NCBI GenBank assembly: GCA_012514145.1
Contig: JAAZAV010000058.1
Location: 1 to 55,662, forward strand
DNA from: Clostridiales bacterium
Lineage (GTDB): Bacteria; Bacillota; Clostridia; Oscillospirales; CAG-272
Reading direction: 5' to 3'
DNA: 55,662 nt
In this document: in pieces, positions 42,849 through 50,891 of the stretch
Layout: every line of letters starts with the position of its first letter
How positions within the stretch are numbered: position 1 is the stretch's first letter
The notes under the pieces: model-generated
What the model was told of the DNA's origin: nothing
Database searches by the model: none
What the model saw: only the letters and a program-made list of their open reading frames with translations
Made by a program: the position numbers and the translations under genes

Positions 42849-44330
42849 ATGACAAAGAAAATCATATCAATTCTGCTGGTTACGGTCATGACCGCGGCGG
42901 CGCTTTCGGGCTGCGGCGGCACCGACAAGGGGGGCAGCGGCACGGTTACGACGGCGGCAGCGTCTGCCGAAACCGCCGAGACCACCGCCGCCGAGCTGCG
43001 TCCCGACCTGCCCGACACAAAATTCGACGGCGCAGACTTCGGCATCTTCTACTCAAACAACGCCGAATACGGCGGAACCAAGAACGACTTCTTCGCCGAG
43101 GAGCTGAACGGCGAGCTTATCAACGACGCCCGCTTCGACCGGAACCGGATAATCGAGGAGGCCTTTGATATAAAACTCTTCACCGAGGACCTGCCGGGCA
43201 CCAGCGCCACCGCCGCCACCACCAAGATGCGCACCATGGTCATGTCGGGAGACGATACCTTCGACCTGATGCTCTCCTGCGGCTACACCACCTGCGATCT
43301 GGCTGCCGACGGTCTGCTTTACGACCTGTATGAGATTCCCTGGCTGGAACTGAGCAATCCCTGGTGGGATCAGAAGGCAAACGAACATCTCACGGTGATG
43401 GGGCACATGTTCTACACCACCGGCGACATCTCCACCGCCGACAACGAAGCCACCTACTGCATCATGTTCAACAAGAACATGTTCGAGGATTATCAGCTTG
43501 ACAACCCCTACGACCTGGTGAGCGGCGGCGTCTGGACTATAGACAAATGGATCGAGATGATCACCGGCGTTGCCGAGGACCTGGACGGCAACGGCAAGTT
43601 CGACAGCAATGACCGCTACGGCGCCATGCTCTGGGACGACACCATGATGGGCGTTGTCAACGCCACCGGCGAGAAGTGCTGCACCGTCAACTCGGACGGC
43701 GAGATCGAGCTTACCCTCTACTCCGACAAGACGGTCTCGATAATCGAGAAGTACTTCTCGGTAGCCCTTGACAAATCTCAGACCTACACCTACCAGCGCT
43801 ACAACTGGGACGACAAGCTGCTGGGTTCCATGTTCAAGAACAACCAGTCGCTCTTTATCCTCCAGCTGCTGCAGATGGTGCCCAAGCTCCGCGACATGGA
43901 AGCCGACTTCGGCATTATCCCCTACTGGAAGGCTGACGAGAAGCAGGACGAGTATTACAACACCGTCGGCTCCTGGCACTCGGTCTTTATGGCGGTTCCG
44001 CTGGTACAGAAGGACGTTGAGCGCACCGGCATGGTGGCAGAGCTGTTCGCCTTCGAGGGCATGAACCTTCTCACCCCCGCCTACTATGACCTGACCCTCA
44101 AGACCAAGGCCGCCCGCGACGAGGAGTCGAGCGAAATGCTTGACATCATCTTCAGAACCCGCGTCTTTGACCTGGGCTGGTACTACGCGATAGGCGGCTA
44201 CAACGAACAGGTCATGAACCTTCTCCGCCAGTTCAAGAGCGACTTCACCTCAATGTATAATACATATGAGAACAAGGCTCTCGACCGGATAAAGCAGCTG
44301 AATGAGAACTTCGCCGAGATAGGCAAGTGA
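42849..44330 (+). CDS. Extracellular solute-binding lipoprotein (orphan) no. 4
   Basis: A 493-residue lipoprotein with signal MTKKIISILLVTVMTAAA, lipobox LSGC (Cys 22), and a Gly/Thr/Ala linker. Shared segments with the other three are LINDARFDRNRIIEEAFDI, NPWWDQKANEHLTVMG, DLDGNGKFDSNDRYG, DFGIIPYWKADEKQDEYY and PAYYDLTLKTKAARDEES. The last of these is the most strongly kept block in all four. GAGGAG stands upstream of the ATG. It is monocistronic, with the DpnI islet before it and the repeat-rich gap after it, again without permease or ATPase genes. Ligand unknown; a sugar is likely from family. Confidence 0.85.
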   Translation: MTKKIISILLVTVMTAAALSGCGGTDKGGSGTVTTAAASAETAETTAAELRPDLPDTKFDGADFGIFYSNNAEYGGTKNDFFAEELNGELINDARFDRNRIIEEAFDIKLFTEDLPGTSATAATTKMRTMVMSGDDTFDLMLSCGYTTCDLAADGLLYDLYEIPWLELSNPWWDQKANEHLTVMGHMFYTTGDISTADNEATYCIMFNKNMFEDYQLDNPYDLVSGGVWTIDKWIEMITGVAEDLDGNGKFDSNDRYGAMLWDDTMMGVVNATGEKCCTVNSDGEIELTLYSDKTVSIIEKYFSVALDKSQTYTYQRYNWDDKLLGSMFKNNQSLFILQLLQMVPKLRDMEADFGIIPYWKADEKQDEYYNTVGSWHSVFMAVPLVQKDVERTGMVAELFAFEGMNLLTPAYYDLTLKTKAARDEESSEMLDIIFRTRVFDLGWYYAIGGYNEQVMNLLRQFKSDFTSMYNTYENKALDRIKQLNENFAEIGK

Positions 44331-44351
44331 GACGGATAAGGAGATAAAACA

Positions 44352-44384
44352 GGGCTGTATCAAACCCCGGGGTTTGATGCAGTC
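44352..44384 (+). terminator. Hairpin after solute-binding protein no. 4
   Basis: GGGCTGTATCAAACCCC / GGGGTTTGATGCAGTCC folds into a near-perfect stem 20 bases after the stop; U tract poor. Confidence 0.55.
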
Positions 44385-44389
44385 CGTTG

Positions 44390-44680
44390 TATTGGCTCCC
44401 TCCGTCACGGCTTCACTCCCTCCGTCACGGCTTCGCCGTGCCACCTCCCTCGGAGAGGGAGGCTTGTTGTGCGTCCTTTCACGGGTGCGCATTCCCATAG
44501 GCTTGGGTAAGTCCTGATTTATTAGCCGACTATCGACCCGCTCGTTCTCTAAGGCTCCCTCGCCGAGGGAGCTGTCAGCCACTGACTGAGGGAGTTCTAC
44601 GTGGTAGCAGCCGGCGATCACTACTGAGGGAGTTCTCCGTGGGAGCAGCCGGCGATCACTGACTGAGGGAGTTCCCCGAG
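44390..44680. repeat. Dispersed GGCTCCCTC/GAGGGAG palindromic repeat block
   Basis: Tandem and inverted modules: CTCCCTCCGTCACGGCTTC (twice), GCCGTGCCACCTCCCTCGG with AGAGGGAGGCTTG (44437-44465), GGCTCCCTCGCCGAGGGAGC followed by TGTCAGCCACTGACTGAGGG (44552-44591), and two further TGAGGGAGTTC modules with GCAGCCGGCGATCACT. The same modules recur at 55379-55662. The rest of this 495-base gap (44330-44825) holds only hairpins and no gene. Confidence 0.85.
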
Positions 44681-44750
44681 TGAGTTGCCGTCAGCCAAGA
44701 GAATTACCCGTCCATACCCGCAGTTATAAGCTATCCGATATCATGACGAA

Positions 44751-44779
44751 AAAAGAGCCCCCCGGCGGAGGGCTCTTTT
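44751..44779 (-). terminator. Terminator of F5/8-type secreted protein gene
   Basis: AAAAGAGCCC / GGGCTCTTTT perfect stem, U-rich on both strands; 45 bases beyond the stop of the minus-strand gene. Confidence 0.8.
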
Positions 44780-44824
44780 CTATTCGCTGTTCAGTGTCTG
44801 CATTCAGGCGTCTGCCTTATCGGC

Positions 44825-45511
44825 TCAGCCTCTTCTCTTCCTGATGATAATCGCGCCCGACAGAGCGGCGGCTGCGACCGCGGCGGCTGCCATATCGAAG
44901 GTGGCGGGAGCGGCGGTGGTCTCGGCAGCGGCGGTGGTGGCTGCCGCGGCCGCGGTGGTCTCAACTGCCTTGGGAACCAGGGGCTTGCCGTAGAACTCAA
45001 CTTCAGCTACGTCGCCGTGGCTGGTGTAGTTGATGTAGCGGAAGTAGCGGTAGCCGGCTGCGGCCTTGGCGGTGTCGATCTGGGAGGTGCAGTCCTTCCA
45101 GGTGAATTCCTTGCCCTCTTCCTTGCTCTCGAAAAGAACTACCTTGTCGGAGAAGTCTTCCTTATTGGCAGCCTCGATGGTAGCGCCGAGGAAACGGGGG
45201 AGCTGACCGTCTCTGGGATGGATCATCAGACCGGTGAGGATGTACTTCTCGCCGGCATCCATGCCGCAGTAGTCAACCGAAGCGGTGGTGGGATCGAAGA
45301 AGGATTTGAGGTCGCCGTCGAAAGCGGCTGCGCGGCCGGCTGCGGCATTGTCGCCCCAGCCGCCCTCGGCGCCGATGAGGGTTCCGTTGATAATTGCGGA
45401 ATCCGCGCCGGGCTTAAAGCCTGAGGTGGGATATGCGGCGAACACGGTGACCGCCAGCGATGCCATCAGCAGCATGGCAAGGAGTATGACCGGGAGTTTT
45501 CTTGCTTTCAT
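44825..45511 (-). CDS. Secreted F5/8-type C (discoidin-like) protein with C-terminal membrane tail
   Basis: A 228-residue exported protein. Signal peptide MKARKLPVILLAMLLMASLA with cleavage near VFAA. Residues about 40-180 look like a coagulation-factor 5/8 type C or CBM32-like beta-sandwich: GTLIGAEGGWGDNAAAGRAA, AFDGDLKSFFDP, RFLGATIEAANKEDFSD, RYFRYINYTSHGDVAEVEFYG. After an Ala/Thr linker the protein ends in APATFDMAAAAVAAAALSG, a hydrophobic run and RKRRG. That tail follows the same plan as the protein at 25323-26234 (TFD motif, Ala-rich helix with ALS, basic end with final Gly). It probably binds glycans on the cell surface. Strong promoter at 45580-45608; monocistronic. Confidence 0.8.
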   Translation of the reverse strand: MKARKLPVILLAMLLMASLAVTVFAAYPTSGFKPGADSAIINGTLIGAEGGWGDNAAAGRAAAFDGDLKSFFDPTTASVDYCGMDAGEKYILTGLMIHPRDGQLPRFLGATIEAANKEDFSDKVVLFESKEEGKEFTWKDCTSQIDTAKAAAGYRYFRYINYTSHGDVAEVEFYGKPLVPKAVETTAAAAATTAAAETTAAPATFDMAAAAVAAAALSGAIIIRKRRG

Positions 45512-45579
45512 GATAACTGTGCTCCTTTATATAATATGTTATTTGTCGTTCCGGTACGCACAATGCCGGAACTGTGGGC

Positions 45580-45608
45580 ATTGTAACATATAACCGTCCG
45601 GTTGTCAA
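45580..45608 (-). promoter_or_regulatory. Promoter of F5/8-type secreted protein gene
   Basis: Perfect TTGACA (45603-45608), 17-bp spacer, TACAAT (45580-45585) on the minus strand. The remaining 45610-45860 gap holds a GC-rich inverted sequence near 45688-45735 and no gene. Confidence 0.8.
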
Positions 45609-45863
45609 CACTTTATTTACATTATTTTCACATAATTTTGACGCGATTTTTCGTTAAATTTACATTTCGCGCAATAAAGAACAAAAGCCGGGCGGGCAAA
45701 TCGAAAATCCCGCCCTGCCGTACGGCGGGGCGGGAGCGCTGACGGATACGGCGGATAATCTTCTGTCTGACCGAAAGGGGGCGCTTCGGCATCCTGACAA
45801 TGTCATATCAGTTATTCAGAATTTAAGCGTGAATCCCTTACGTCAGGGATTAACGGTTACGGT

Positions 45864-46586
45864 TTAATTGTAAGGGCAGTAAGCGCCGGGGCACACATAA
45901 GCGACGCGCCCGCCGGTGTCGGAGACGATTGTACAGTCGGAGTGCATCGTGCAGTCGTATACATCATAAATATGATAGTAATCATACACGGTGGTCATTC
46001 CGATGTGACATGAAAAACGGATCTGCTGCCCTAAATATTCGCCGATCGCATGCGAGCCTCTTTGGGGTTCGTAATTGTTGTCGGTATAATCACTGCATCT
46101 CAGGAATGCGTCATTCATAATCACCGCTTCATCAACGCCCATAACGTCCTTTACATAGGCGTAAAGCTGGTCGATGGTGTCGAACCGCGGGTAATCCTCA
46201 AGTCTGAACAGGATGGGAGCGGTCTCGAAATTCAATTCCTTCTCTTCGACCGGACAGATATTATTTCCGGCGAGGGTTTCGAGAACCGCGTCTTTGCAGA
46301 CCGCGGTCACCATGTCCTCATTGAGAACGGTGACATTTGCGGCTCCGGAAGCCTCCAGCAGCGCCGCGAGCTCTTCGGCAGACCCGCACCCGGCGGCGTC
46401 GGCTGTAAGGAACAGGCGGGCGTCCGTCTCATGCGTAATGAGCTTTTCCTCCGGGGATCTTGCAATCGCATCCCGGTTATCCGCAATCTCGTCCCGATTC
46501 TCCGCGTATACATAGAACACGCAGGTCATGGCAAGAAGCAGGGTAAGCAGGACGCCAACCGACGAAATCAACAGTTTTCTTTTCAC
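45864..46586 (-). CDS. Secreted or membrane-anchored protein of unknown function
   Basis: A 240-residue protein I do not recognise. The GTG at 46584-46586 is the likely start, with AGGAGAG seven bases before it; the open frame continues upstream but across the promoter. Residues about 5-28 are a hydrophobic signal or anchor (LLISSVGVLLTLLLAM), followed by an acidic segment with an imperfect NRDEIADNRDAIA repeat. The middle has an AEELAALLEASGA helix. The C-terminal 80 residues are rich in Tyr and Cys: SDYTDNNYEPQRGSHAIGEY, DYYHIYDVYDCTMHSDC and VCPGAYCPYN at the very end. Six Cys there suggest disulfides outside the cell. Monocistronic. Confidence 0.65.
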   Translation of the reverse strand: MKRKLLISSVGVLLTLLLAMTCVFYVYAENRDEIADNRDAIARSPEEKLITHETDARLFLTADAAGCGSAEELAALLEASGAANVTVLNEDMVTAVCKDAVLETLAGNNICPVEEKELNFETAPILFRLEDYPRFDTIDQLYAYVKDVMGVDEAVIMNDAFLRCSDYTDNNYEPQRGSHAIGEYLGQQIRFSCHIGMTTVYDYYHIYDVYDCTMHSDCTIVSDTGGRVAYVCPGAYCPYN

Positions 46587-46695
46587 TGTAAGCTCTCCTT
46601 TCTTTATAATAGTCAATGTCAATGCAGGATGTCGGGATATACCTATACCCCCTGATCCGTGCCTGGTACACAAAATCCGCTTCCATCGCAAATCA

Positions 46696-46724
46696 ATATT
46701 ACCGCATGTTTTTCCGCGTGTCAA
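46696..46724 (-). promoter_or_regulatory. Promoter of unknown secreted protein gene
   Basis: Perfect TTGACA (46719-46724), 17-bp spacer, TAATAT (46696-46701) on the minus strand; leader about 100 bases. Confidence 0.65.
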
Positions 46725-46811
46725 TATCGAATCAGACATTATTATGAATATTTATGATTGATTTTGTTATATTTTTATTACATATACCGAATATTGCCGG
46801 CGAGAAACTCA

Positions 46812-48659
46812 TCATCTTTCCAGCCCCGCGAACTGGCTGTTGTAGAGGGTGGTGTAGACCCCGTCCATTTCCAGCAGCTCGGCATGGGTGCCCCGCTCCA
46901 TGATGCCGTCGTCGGATATCACTATGATCTCGTCGGCGTGGCGTATGGTGGAGAGACGGTGCGCCACCACCAGTGTGGTCCTGCCCCGGCAGAGTTCCTC
47001 CAGCGACTGCTGGATAAGCAGCTCGGTTGCGTTGTCCAGCGCCGAAGTCGCCTCGTCAAGGATTATGACGGGCGGGTTTTTCAGAAATACCCGGGCTATG
47101 CTTATGCGCTGCTTCTGACCGCCCGACAGCATTATGCCCCGCTCGCCGATGTAGGTGGAGTAGCCCTCGGGCAGACCCGCTATGAAATCGTGGATATTCG
47201 CCCGCTTCGCCGCCTCGATAACCTCCTCCTCGGAGGCGCCGGGACGGCCGTAGGCGATGTTCTCCATAATTGTGCCGGTAAAGAGGAACACATCCTGCTG
47301 CACGATGCCTATGGCGCCGCGCAGGCTTTCAAGGGTCACATTCCGCACGTCGTGGCCGTCAAGGGTGATGCTGCCGCTGTCCACGTCGTAGAATCGGGGG
47401 ATAAGGTGGCATATGGTGGTCTTGCCGCCGCCGGAAGGACCCACCAGCGCCACCGTCCGCCCTGCCGGAAGGTCGAAACTCAGGTCGACCAGTACGGGTT
47501 TGTTTTCGATCGGCGGCTTTGGCTCATGCTCATGTTCCTGCTCCTGCTGTGACTTCTTCTTTTTCTTCTTGTCCTTTTTATCCTTTTCGCCGTCATCTCC
47601 CTGCCCCGCGGTTTCGGTCACCTCGGCGCGCTCGTTGTACTTGAAATGAACGTTGTTGAAGGCGATATCGCCCTTCACCTCGGTCAGCTCCACAGCGTCG
47701 GGGGCGTCGGCTTCCGGCTCCTCGTCCATCAGCTCGCAGAAGCGCCGGAAGCCGGTCATGCCGTTGTTGTACTGCTCGATGAAGCCGATTATGCGGCGTA
47801 TGGGACTGATGAAGGCGTTGATAAAGAGCAGAAAGGCGGTGAAGTCGCCGAAGTTGATCTCCCCCGTAAAGGTGAAGTATGCGCCCGCCGCCAGACCCAC
47901 AAGATAGAGTATGTCGGTTATAAGGGTGCTGCCCGACGAGAAGTCTGCCATCACCTTGTAGGACCTCGCCCGGGCTTTGACAAACGCCTTGTTGCCCCTT
48001 TCGAAGCGGGCGTTCTCGTAGTCGCTGTTGGTGAATGCCTTCGACACCCGTATGCCGGTTATGCTGTTCTCAAGGGTGGCGTTGATCTCGCCAACCTCCC
48101 TGCGGTTCTGCAGGAAGGCTTCGCGCATCTTGGTGCGCTTGTCCACCGCGAACCAGATGAGGAAGGGTATGAAGATAAAGATAATAAGCGTCAGCTTCAG
48201 GCTCACGGTGCTAAGCAGGGCAAAGGCGCCGCCAAAGAGGATTATCGACAGAAACAGATCCTCGGGGCCGTGGTGCGCGAGTTCCGAGATGTCCATCAGG
48301 TCGTTTATGATACGGGACATCACAGTACCCGTCTTGTTGTTGTCGAAATACTTGAAGGGCAGTTTCTGCAGGTGATTGAAAACATCCCTCCGCATCGCCG
48401 CCTGCATTTTCACGCCGATTATATGGCCGTAGTACTGGACGAACCAGTTCAGCCCCGCCTTCACGAAGTAAATCACCAGCAGCACGCAGCACCAGACTAC
48501 AAGCGGTCTCAGCCGGCTGTTGGGCACGAAATCGTTGATTATGCTGCGGGTTATCATGGGGTAAAACATATCGCACACCGCGATAAGGAGCGACGCCAGC
48601 ATGTCGGCGGCGAACATCTTCTTGTGGGGCGCGTAGTAGCTTATGAAGCGTTTAATCAT
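46812..48659 (-). CDS. ABC exporter (multidrug/lipid type) with charged insertion
   Basis: A 615-residue fused permease-ATPase. Six membrane segments occupy about 1-310 (MIKRFISYYAPHKKMFAADM start, typical of MsbA/BmrA-like exporters in Clostridia). The ATPase has Walker A GPSGGGKTT, signature LSGGQKQR and Walker B VIILDEATSALD, so it can work as a homodimer. Unusually, the first strands of the ATPase domain (VKGDIAFNNVHFKYNERAEV and PVLVDLSFDLPAG) are separated by an insertion of about 40 residues of Lys, Glu, Asp and His (DKKDKKKKKKS, EHEHEPKPP), which would loop out near the A-loop. Promoter at 48834-48862 and a leader of about 165 bases. Substrate unknown; no partner gene. Confidence 0.88.
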   Translation of the reverse strand: MIKRFISYYAPHKKMFAADMLASLLIAVCDMFYPMITRSIINDFVPNSRLRPLVVWCCVLLVIYFVKAGLNWFVQYYGHIIGVKMQAAMRRDVFNHLQKLPFKYFDNNKTGTVMSRIINDLMDISELAHHGPEDLFLSIILFGGAFALLSTVSLKLTLIIFIFIPFLIWFAVDKRTKMREAFLQNRREVGEINATLENSITGIRVSKAFTNSDYENARFERGNKAFVKARARSYKVMADFSSGSTLITDILYLVGLAAGAYFTFTGEINFGDFTAFLLFINAFISPIRRIIGFIEQYNNGMTGFRRFCELMDEEPEADAPDAVELTEVKGDIAFNNVHFKYNERAEVTETAGQGDDGEKDKKDKKKKKKSQQEQEHEHEPKPPIENKPVLVDLSFDLPAGRTVALVGPSGGGKTTICHLIPRFYDVDSGSITLDGHDVRNVTLESLRGAIGIVQQDVFLFTGTIMENIAYGRPGASEEEVIEAAKRANIHDFIAGLPEGYSTYIGERGIMLSGGQKQRISIARVFLKNPPVIILDEATSALDNATELLIQQSLEELCRGRTTLVVAHRLSTIRHADEIIVISDDGIMERGTHAELLEMDGVYTTLYNSQFAGLER

Positions 48660-48833
48660 TTATGTTACCTCTCTTGCGGCGATACCGCTTTATAACGCGC
48701 GCATGTATACGCATATTTGTGCGCCGATCGGTCTGTTTCAATTCTGCCGGCTTTGCCGGCGTGCGGCGTGCTGCAAATTGCAAATTGCGATTGATTTATT
48801 TTTACCCGCTTACATGCTTGTCTGCCGCATGAC

Positions 48834-48862
48834 ATTATACACCGCGACAGTTGCGAATGCAA
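48834..48862 (-). promoter_or_regulatory. Promoter of ABC exporter gene
   Basis: TTGCAT (48857-48862), 17-bp spacer, perfect TATAAT (48834-48839) on the minus strand. The leader 48660-48827 contains a GCCGGC-TTTG-CCGGC hairpin and repeated CAAATTGC; nothing else in this 312-base gap. Confidence 0.7.
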
Positions 48863-48908
48863 TAGTTAAATCAAAATATGCTTTTCAGCCGATACATATT
48901 AATTGTGC

Positions 48909-48937
48909 TTGCAACAGCCCGCCGTTTGGGGTATAAT
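48909..48937 (+). promoter_or_regulatory. Promoter of MBL/MPE/URO-D operon
   Basis: TTGCAA (48909-48914), 17-bp spacer, TATAAT (48932-48937); 36 bases before the ATG. Confidence 0.75.
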
Positions 48938-48972
48938 AAACCCGTAAACAAAAATCATGAAAGGATATCACC

Positions 48973-49692
48973 ATGCGCATATCATTTATCGGAACAAGCC
49001 ACGGCGTGCCCGAACCCCACAGACGCTGCTCCTGCACCATGATCGAGGTGTCGGGACGCTATTACTTTGTCGACATGGGCACCCAGGCTATTGAGGACGT
49101 TATCCGCCGGGGCATTTCTCCCTCCGACGTGAAGGGTATATTCATCACCCACTGCCACGGCGACCACACCAACGGGCTCATCGCCTTTGTCGACCTTATC
49201 AGCTGGTACTTCAAGACCGCCGACCCGGATATCCTGCTTCCAGAGCAGGATGCCATCGACGGAATGGCGGCGTGGATCTCTGCCAACGGCTCGAAGGTGC
49301 GCGAGGGGCTGCGCATAGGGCTTGTGAAAGAGGGGGTCACCTACGACGACGGCTTCCTGAAGGTCACCGCCATACGCAACCAGCACTGCCGCACCTCCTA
49401 CTCCTATCTCCTTGAGGGCGGCGGGAAGGCGGTTCTCTTCTCGGGCGACCTGCGCAATCCAAAGGCGGACTTCCCCGCCGTCGCCTTTGAGCGGGAGCTT
49501 GACCTCATCGTGGTGGAATCGGCTCACTTCACCCCCTTCGACACCGAGGAGGTGCTTGTGAAGTGCAGGGTGAAGCGGGTGCTTCACAACCATGTGGGGC
49601 CGGTCTGGGACGGGGATCTTCACGCCATGGCAAAGAACAAGCACGACTACATCTACGGCAAAGCCTATGACGGCTATGAGATTATTGTATGA
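48973..49692 (+). CDS. MBL-fold metallohydrolase
   Basis: A 239-residue metallo-beta-lactamase-fold enzyme. It opens with MRISFIGTSHGVPEP and has the zinc motif FITHCHGDHTNG (about 57-68, H-x-H-x-D-H), a second His in RNQHCRTSYSY (about 136-146), the bridging Asp in LFSGDLRNP (about 155-163) and a late His in VLHNHVGPVWDGD. This is close to the RNase Z/PhnP-like general group, but the specific reaction is unknown. AAAGGA precedes the ATG. Its stop overlaps the start of the next gene by four bases (ATGA), so translation is coupled. Confidence 0.85.
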   Translation: MRISFIGTSHGVPEPHRRCSCTMIEVSGRYYFVDMGTQAIEDVIRRGISPSDVKGIFITHCHGDHTNGLIAFVDLISWYFKTADPDILLPEQDAIDGMAAWISANGSKVREGLRIGLVKEGVTYDDGFLKVTAIRNQHCRTSYSYLLEGGGKAVLFSGDLRNPKADFPAVAFERELDLIVVESAHFTPFDTEEVLVKCRVKRVLHNHVGPVWDGDLHAMAKNKHDYIYGKAYDGYEIIV

Positions 49693-50846
49693 TCGGCGGG
49701 AGTGACAGCGTGTCTGAAAACATCAACGAAAACAGCGTTCTCCGCTTCGACCCCGCCGTATTCGTCGTGGGAAGCGGCTATCAGATAATCTTCCTCACCT
49801 CTGCCATGGGCATAGGCTGGGTGGAGATCGGCGGCGACCGCTTCACCGACGAGGAGTGCGGCCTGCTTATGTATGACACGGTGCACAAGATACCGGTACC
49901 CGGCGCCGCGCTGAACTCCGCCCGGGAATACACCGTGGTGTTCGTCGAATATGCCGACAAAAAGCCCTACTACCCGGTGGGAGTGGAAAAGGTGCGAAAA
50001 ACCTACTCTTTTAAGCCGCTGGAGGAGGGCGCCGACAGATTCCGCATCTTCCAGTTCGCCGACACCCACGCTCAGACCGACCTGCCGCTTGAGACCTATG
50101 ACCGCTGCACCGGCGGCGGTCCCGGGGGCTGCGACCTGCTGCTGCTCAACGGCGACATAAATGAGTGGAGCGACAAAATATCCCACTTCGACACCTCGTT
50201 CAAACTTGCCGCCGGGGCGGTGCGGGGCGAACGTCCGGTTATATATTCGAGGGGCAACCACGACACCCGGGGGCACTGCGCCCACCTGCTCGCCGGCTAC
50301 ATCCCCACCGCCTGCCGGGAGGGGCGGCGGGAGACCTTCTACTCCTTCCGTCAGGGCAGTCTCTGGGGGCTGGTGCTCGACTGCGGCGAGGACAAGTACG
50401 ACCACAATATCGAGTACGGCGGCACCATCTCGTTCAATACCTTCCGCGACCGGGAGACCGCATATCTCGAGTCGCTCATCGCCGACGCGGAGCATGAGTA
50501 CAGCGCGCCCGGCGTGAAATATCGCATAGCCTTCTGCCACCTGCCCATAACCGAGCGTTTTGACCATCCCTTCGACGTGGCGTCCGACATTTACGACCGC
50601 TGGACCGAACTGCTTGGTCAAATGGGCATTAACCTGCTGGTGAGCGGGCACATGCACCGGGCTTATCACATCGCTCCCCGCTTTGCGCCCGACGGCGATG
50701 GGATATATAAGGGCAAAGGGCTTGCCGACTTCCCCACCGCCGTGCTCTCCTGCCCCAAAGTTGAGCTGGAGGACGGCTCATATGTCTATCTCGGCGGCAT
50801 CGTCGAAGCCGAGGGAGGCAAAGTCACCTCCCGGGCGGCGATGTAG
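49689..50846 (+). CDS. Metallophosphoesterase with N-terminal beta-sandwich
   Basis: A 385-residue calcineurin-like phosphoesterase. The first 110 residues resemble the fibronectin-like domain of purple acid phosphatases. The catalytic domain has the five metal motifs: FQFADTHAQ (D-x-H, about 120-128), LLNGDINEW (G-D), YSRGNHDTRG (G-N-H-D), FCHLPITE (His) and SGHMHRAYH (G-H-x-H, about 319-327). No signal peptide, so cytoplasmic. Start ATG overlaps the MBL stop; a URO-D-family gene follows after 45 bases. Likely a phosphodiesterase or phosphatase on a small molecule, working with its two operon partners, but the substrate cannot be deduced. Confidence 0.86.
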   Translation: MIGGSDSVSENINENSVLRFDPAVFVVGSGYQIIFLTSAMGIGWVEIGGDRFTDEECGLLMYDTVHKIPVPGAALNSAREYTVVFVEYADKKPYYPVGVEKVRKTYSFKPLEEGADRFRIFQFADTHAQTDLPLETYDRCTGGGPGGCDLLLLNGDINEWSDKISHFDTSFKLAAGAVRGERPVIYSRGNHDTRGHCAHLLAGYIPTACREGRRETFYSFRQGSLWGLVLDCGEDKYDHNIEYGGTISFNTFRDRETAYLESLIADAEHEYSAPGVKYRIAFCHLPITERFDHPFDVASDIYDRWTELLGQMGINLLVSGHMHRAYHIAPRFAPDGDGIYKGKGLADFPTAVLSCPKVELEDGSYVYLGGIVEAEGGKVTSRAAM

Positions 50847-50891
50847 CGGCTGCCGCATAACAGAAAGTAATATAATAAGAGAGTAATATAT

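Noticed and set aside
44250-44621. A 123-codon minus-strand frame through the repeat block
   Set aside because: It runs through palindromic repeats and the end of lipoprotein no. 4, has no ribosome site, and its peptide is repeat translation.
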